Below, piece after piece: positions 7,338-8,746 of a stretch of DNA of 8,746 bases (within the stretch, counting starts at the first letter, position 1; the number at the start of each line of letters is the position of its first letter). The notes beneath the pieces are model-generated. The model ran no database searches, was not told the origin of the DNA, and was given only the letters and a program-made list of their open reading frames with translations. Source of the stretch: Ferruginibacter sp. (GTDB taxonomy: Bacteria > Bacteroidota > Bacteroidia > Chitinophagales > Chitinophagaceae); the NCBI GenBank assembly GCA_025352435.1, contig JANXTN010000364.1, forward strand, positions 1 through 8,746, written 5' to 3'. The position numbers and the translations under genes were made by a program.

Positions 7338-8261
7338 TCAATAGTGCTCAAACCATTCAAATTTCTCTTTAATAATTTTACTTTTTTCTTTTTTTAAATA
7401 CTGTAAAAAGGCTGTTGATACGGGAGTTAATTTTTTATTTTTTTGCCATATTAAATTCCAGACGGATTTTATGGGTAACCCCTTTACAGGAATAATTTGT
7501 ATATCGCCATTATGCAGTTCATTTTTAATTCCTATTAATGGCATAATGGAATAACCCAACCCCGCAATCACAGCTTGCTTCACTGCTTCATTAGAGGTTA
7601 ATTCCATTTTTTTTATAACAGTAATTTTATTTTTTTCTATAAATTTTTCCATGGTTTGTAAAGTACCCGAACCCTGTTCTCTATAAATGAGTGGCATATC
7701 TTTAAAGATATTTTTGTCATACAGCTTTTTTAAAAACTTTTGTTTTGTATTGCTTACTAAAAACAATTTATTCTGCATCAGTTCCAGTTTTTCTATCTGC
7801 ATTTTTTCCGGAAGTACTGATACCAGCGCAAAATCAACTTCATTCTTTTTAAGGCTTTCCAATACTTTCATTTTATTGGTAACATCAAGCACTAATTCAA
7901 TGCCCTTGTGTTTTCTTACAAAATCTGTCAGAAAATAAGGGATAACATATTTTCCTGTAGATACAACTGAAATTTTTAAACGTCCTGCCAGCTCGCCTTT
8001 ATGCGCCTGTGTTTTATAATTGATGGCATATACCTGGGTTAGAATTGTATCGGCTGCTTCGGCAATATCTTTTCCAAAGTCAGTAATAAAAATCTTACGC
8101 CCTATCACTTCTGTGAGTGGAATATCAAACTGATTTTGAAAGTTTTTTAATTGTATGGAAACTGCCGGTTGTGTTAGATGTAACTCTTCTGCGGCTTTGG
8201 TGACACTTTGTGTTTGCGCAATTTTTGAAAACACCTGCAATTGATTGAGCGTAAAATTCAT
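7338..8261 (-). CDS. LysR-family transcriptional regulator
   Basis: 307 residues, normal for the family. The N-terminal winged helix-turn-helix spans about 4-62: LNQLQVFSKIAQTQSVTKAA, then EELHLTQPAVSIQLKNFQ and the wing GRKIFITDFG. A linker helix follows, and the periplasmic-binding-protein-like effector domain begins near 94 (RLKISVVSTGKYVIPYFL). The HTH resembles those of CbbR-like regulators, but the effector domain gives no clear ligand. The gene is divergent from an isocitrate dehydrogenase gene, and the gap holds a T-N11-A dyad 30 nt before this start codon. Autoregulation plus control of the dehydrogenase is therefore likely. A TCA-cycle metabolite such as citrate or 2-oxoglutarate is a reasonable but unproven effector. 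Confidence 0.92.
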   Translation of the reverse strand: MNFTLNQLQVFSKIAQTQSVTKAAEELHLTQPAVSIQLKNFQNQFDIPLTEVIGRKIFITDFGKDIAEAADTILTQVYAINYKTQAHKGELAGRLKISVVSTGKYVIPYFLTDFVRKHKGIELVLDVTNKMKVLESLKKNEVDFALVSVLPEKMQIEKLELMQNKLFLVSNTKQKFLKKLYDKNIFKDMPLIYREQGSGTLQTMEKFIEKNKITVIKKMELTSNEAVKQAVIAGLGYSIMPLIGIKNELHNGDIQIIPVKGLPIKSVWNLIWQKNKKLTPVSTAFLQYLKKEKSKIIKEKFEWFEHY

Positions 8262-8290
8262 AAATATTATTTATGGTAAGTATTGTAAAT

Positions 8291-8313
8291 ATAAATGAAA
8301 CATAATCATTTAT
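8291..8313. promoter_or_regulatory. LysR-type binding site (T-N11-A dyad)
   Basis: Arms ATAAATGA (8291-8298) and TCATTTAT (8306-8313) are perfect 8-bp inverted repeats around a 7-nt spacer. At the core T8296 and A8308 are separated by 11 nt, the classic LysR-type pattern. The site is 30 nt from the LysR gene start and 40 nt from the dehydrogenase start. The segment 8297-8304, read on the - strand as TATGTTTC, is one mismatch from a TAnnTTTG element, so binding could also shut off the regulator's own promoter. Confidence 0.6.
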
Positions 8314-8352
8314 TATTTCCAATTTTGTCTTACTAAAAACAAAAAACATTTT

Positions 8353-8746
8353 ATGACAAAAATTACAGTCGCTAAAGGAGATGGGATTGGTCCGGAAATT
8401 ATGAATGCTACCTTGCAAATCCTTCATGCTGCAGGCGCACAGATAGAAATTGAAGAAATTGAAGTGGGAGAAAAAGTTTATCTCGCCGGTAACAGTGCAG
8501 GTATAAGCAAAGATGCCTGGGAAGTTATAAGAAGGAATAAAATCTTTTTGAAAGCTCCGATAACTACACCACAAGGTGGAGGTTATAAAAGTTTGAATGT
8601 GACTACCAGAAAATTTTTGGGATTATATTCTAATGTTCGGCCCTGTATGAGTCTTCATCCTTTTGTGCAGACCAAACATCCAATAATGGATATAGTTATT
8701 ATTAGGGAAAATGAGGAAGATTTATATGCAGGCATAGAGCACCAGC
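8353..8746 (+). CDS. icd: Isocitrate dehydrogenase, NADP-type (5' part, cut by window end)
   Basis: The first 131 residues of a decarboxylating dehydrogenase of the isocitrate/isopropylmalate family, oxidising isocitrate to 2-oxoglutarate and CO2 in the TCA cycle. The start MTKITVAKGDGIGPEIM is the usual family N-terminus. The substrate residues match the E. coli enzyme's order and near-identical spacing: S80 and N82 in KSLNVTTR, R86, R96 in NVRP, R118 in IRENEEDLYAG and Y125. The S-x-N pair favours isocitrate over isopropylmalate. The coenzyme-determining part lies beyond the window, so NADP rather than NAD is inferred from the usual annotation of relatives. The gene is divergent from a LysR-type regulator with a shared binding site between them. 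Chance of being another member of the family is small. Confidence 0.85.
   Translation, partial: MTKITVAKGDGIGPEIMNATLQILHAAGAQIEIEEIEVGEKVYLAGNSAGISKDAWEVIRRNKIFLKAPITTPQGGGYKSLNVTTRKFLGLYSNVRPCMSLHPFVQTKHPIMDIVIIRENEEDLYAGIEHQ

Noticed and set aside
8125..8574. 149-codon open frame on - spanning the LysR start, the intergenic dyad and the icd start
   Set aside because: It overlaps the LysR gene in another frame and is antisense to icd; the protein is Phe/Asn/Cys-rich without domains. The LysR and icd genes explain the region.

Overview
The window looks like chromosomal DNA from a Bacteroidota bacterium, possibly a Chitinophagaceae/Sphingobacteriia-type lineage (the family level is a guess). 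The clues are AT-rich sequence, no obvious Shine-Dalgarno sequences before the starts, promoter elements of the Bacteroidota type (TAnnTTTG), an OmpA-family protein with thrombospondin type-3 calcium repeats, and the style of the aminotransferase and TetR proteins. Coding density is high and no gene-free stretch reaches 300 bases. I see no tRNA, rRNA, insertion sequence or CRISPR array.

Left part (1-1981): the 3' end of a TSP3/OmpA outer-membrane protein gene (+) faces a class I PLP aminotransferase (-). The two converge on a hairpin that can act as a terminator in both directions.

Centre (2065-6495, all on -): a compact three-gene export operon, read in the order ABC transporter, HlyD-type adaptor, TolC-type outer-membrane channel. 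The genes overlap by 23 nt and by 1 nt, so they are almost certainly co-transcribed and translationally coupled. Together they would form one channel across inner membrane, periplasm and outer membrane. The ABC protein is the surprise. Its nucleotide-binding domain keeps the general fold and a few motifs, but the Walker A lysine is arginine, the Walker B Asp-Glu pair reads Glu-Asp, the LSGGQ signature is unrecognisable and the H-loop histidine is asparagine. No cargo gene lies next to it.

A TetR-family regulator (6635-7312, +) is divergent from this operon. The 139-nt gap holds two divergent copies of the same -7 element (TACTTTTG) and a palindrome plus extra half-sites beside the operon promoter, a good candidate operator for local repression.

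Right part (7338-8746): a LysR-family regulator (-) is divergent from the start of an NADP-type isocitrate dehydrogenase gene (+, cut by the window end). Their 91-nt gap contains a perfect inverted repeat with a T-N11-A core, the classic LysR-type binding pattern. This suggests that this TCA-cycle enzyme is controlled by the adjacent regulator.
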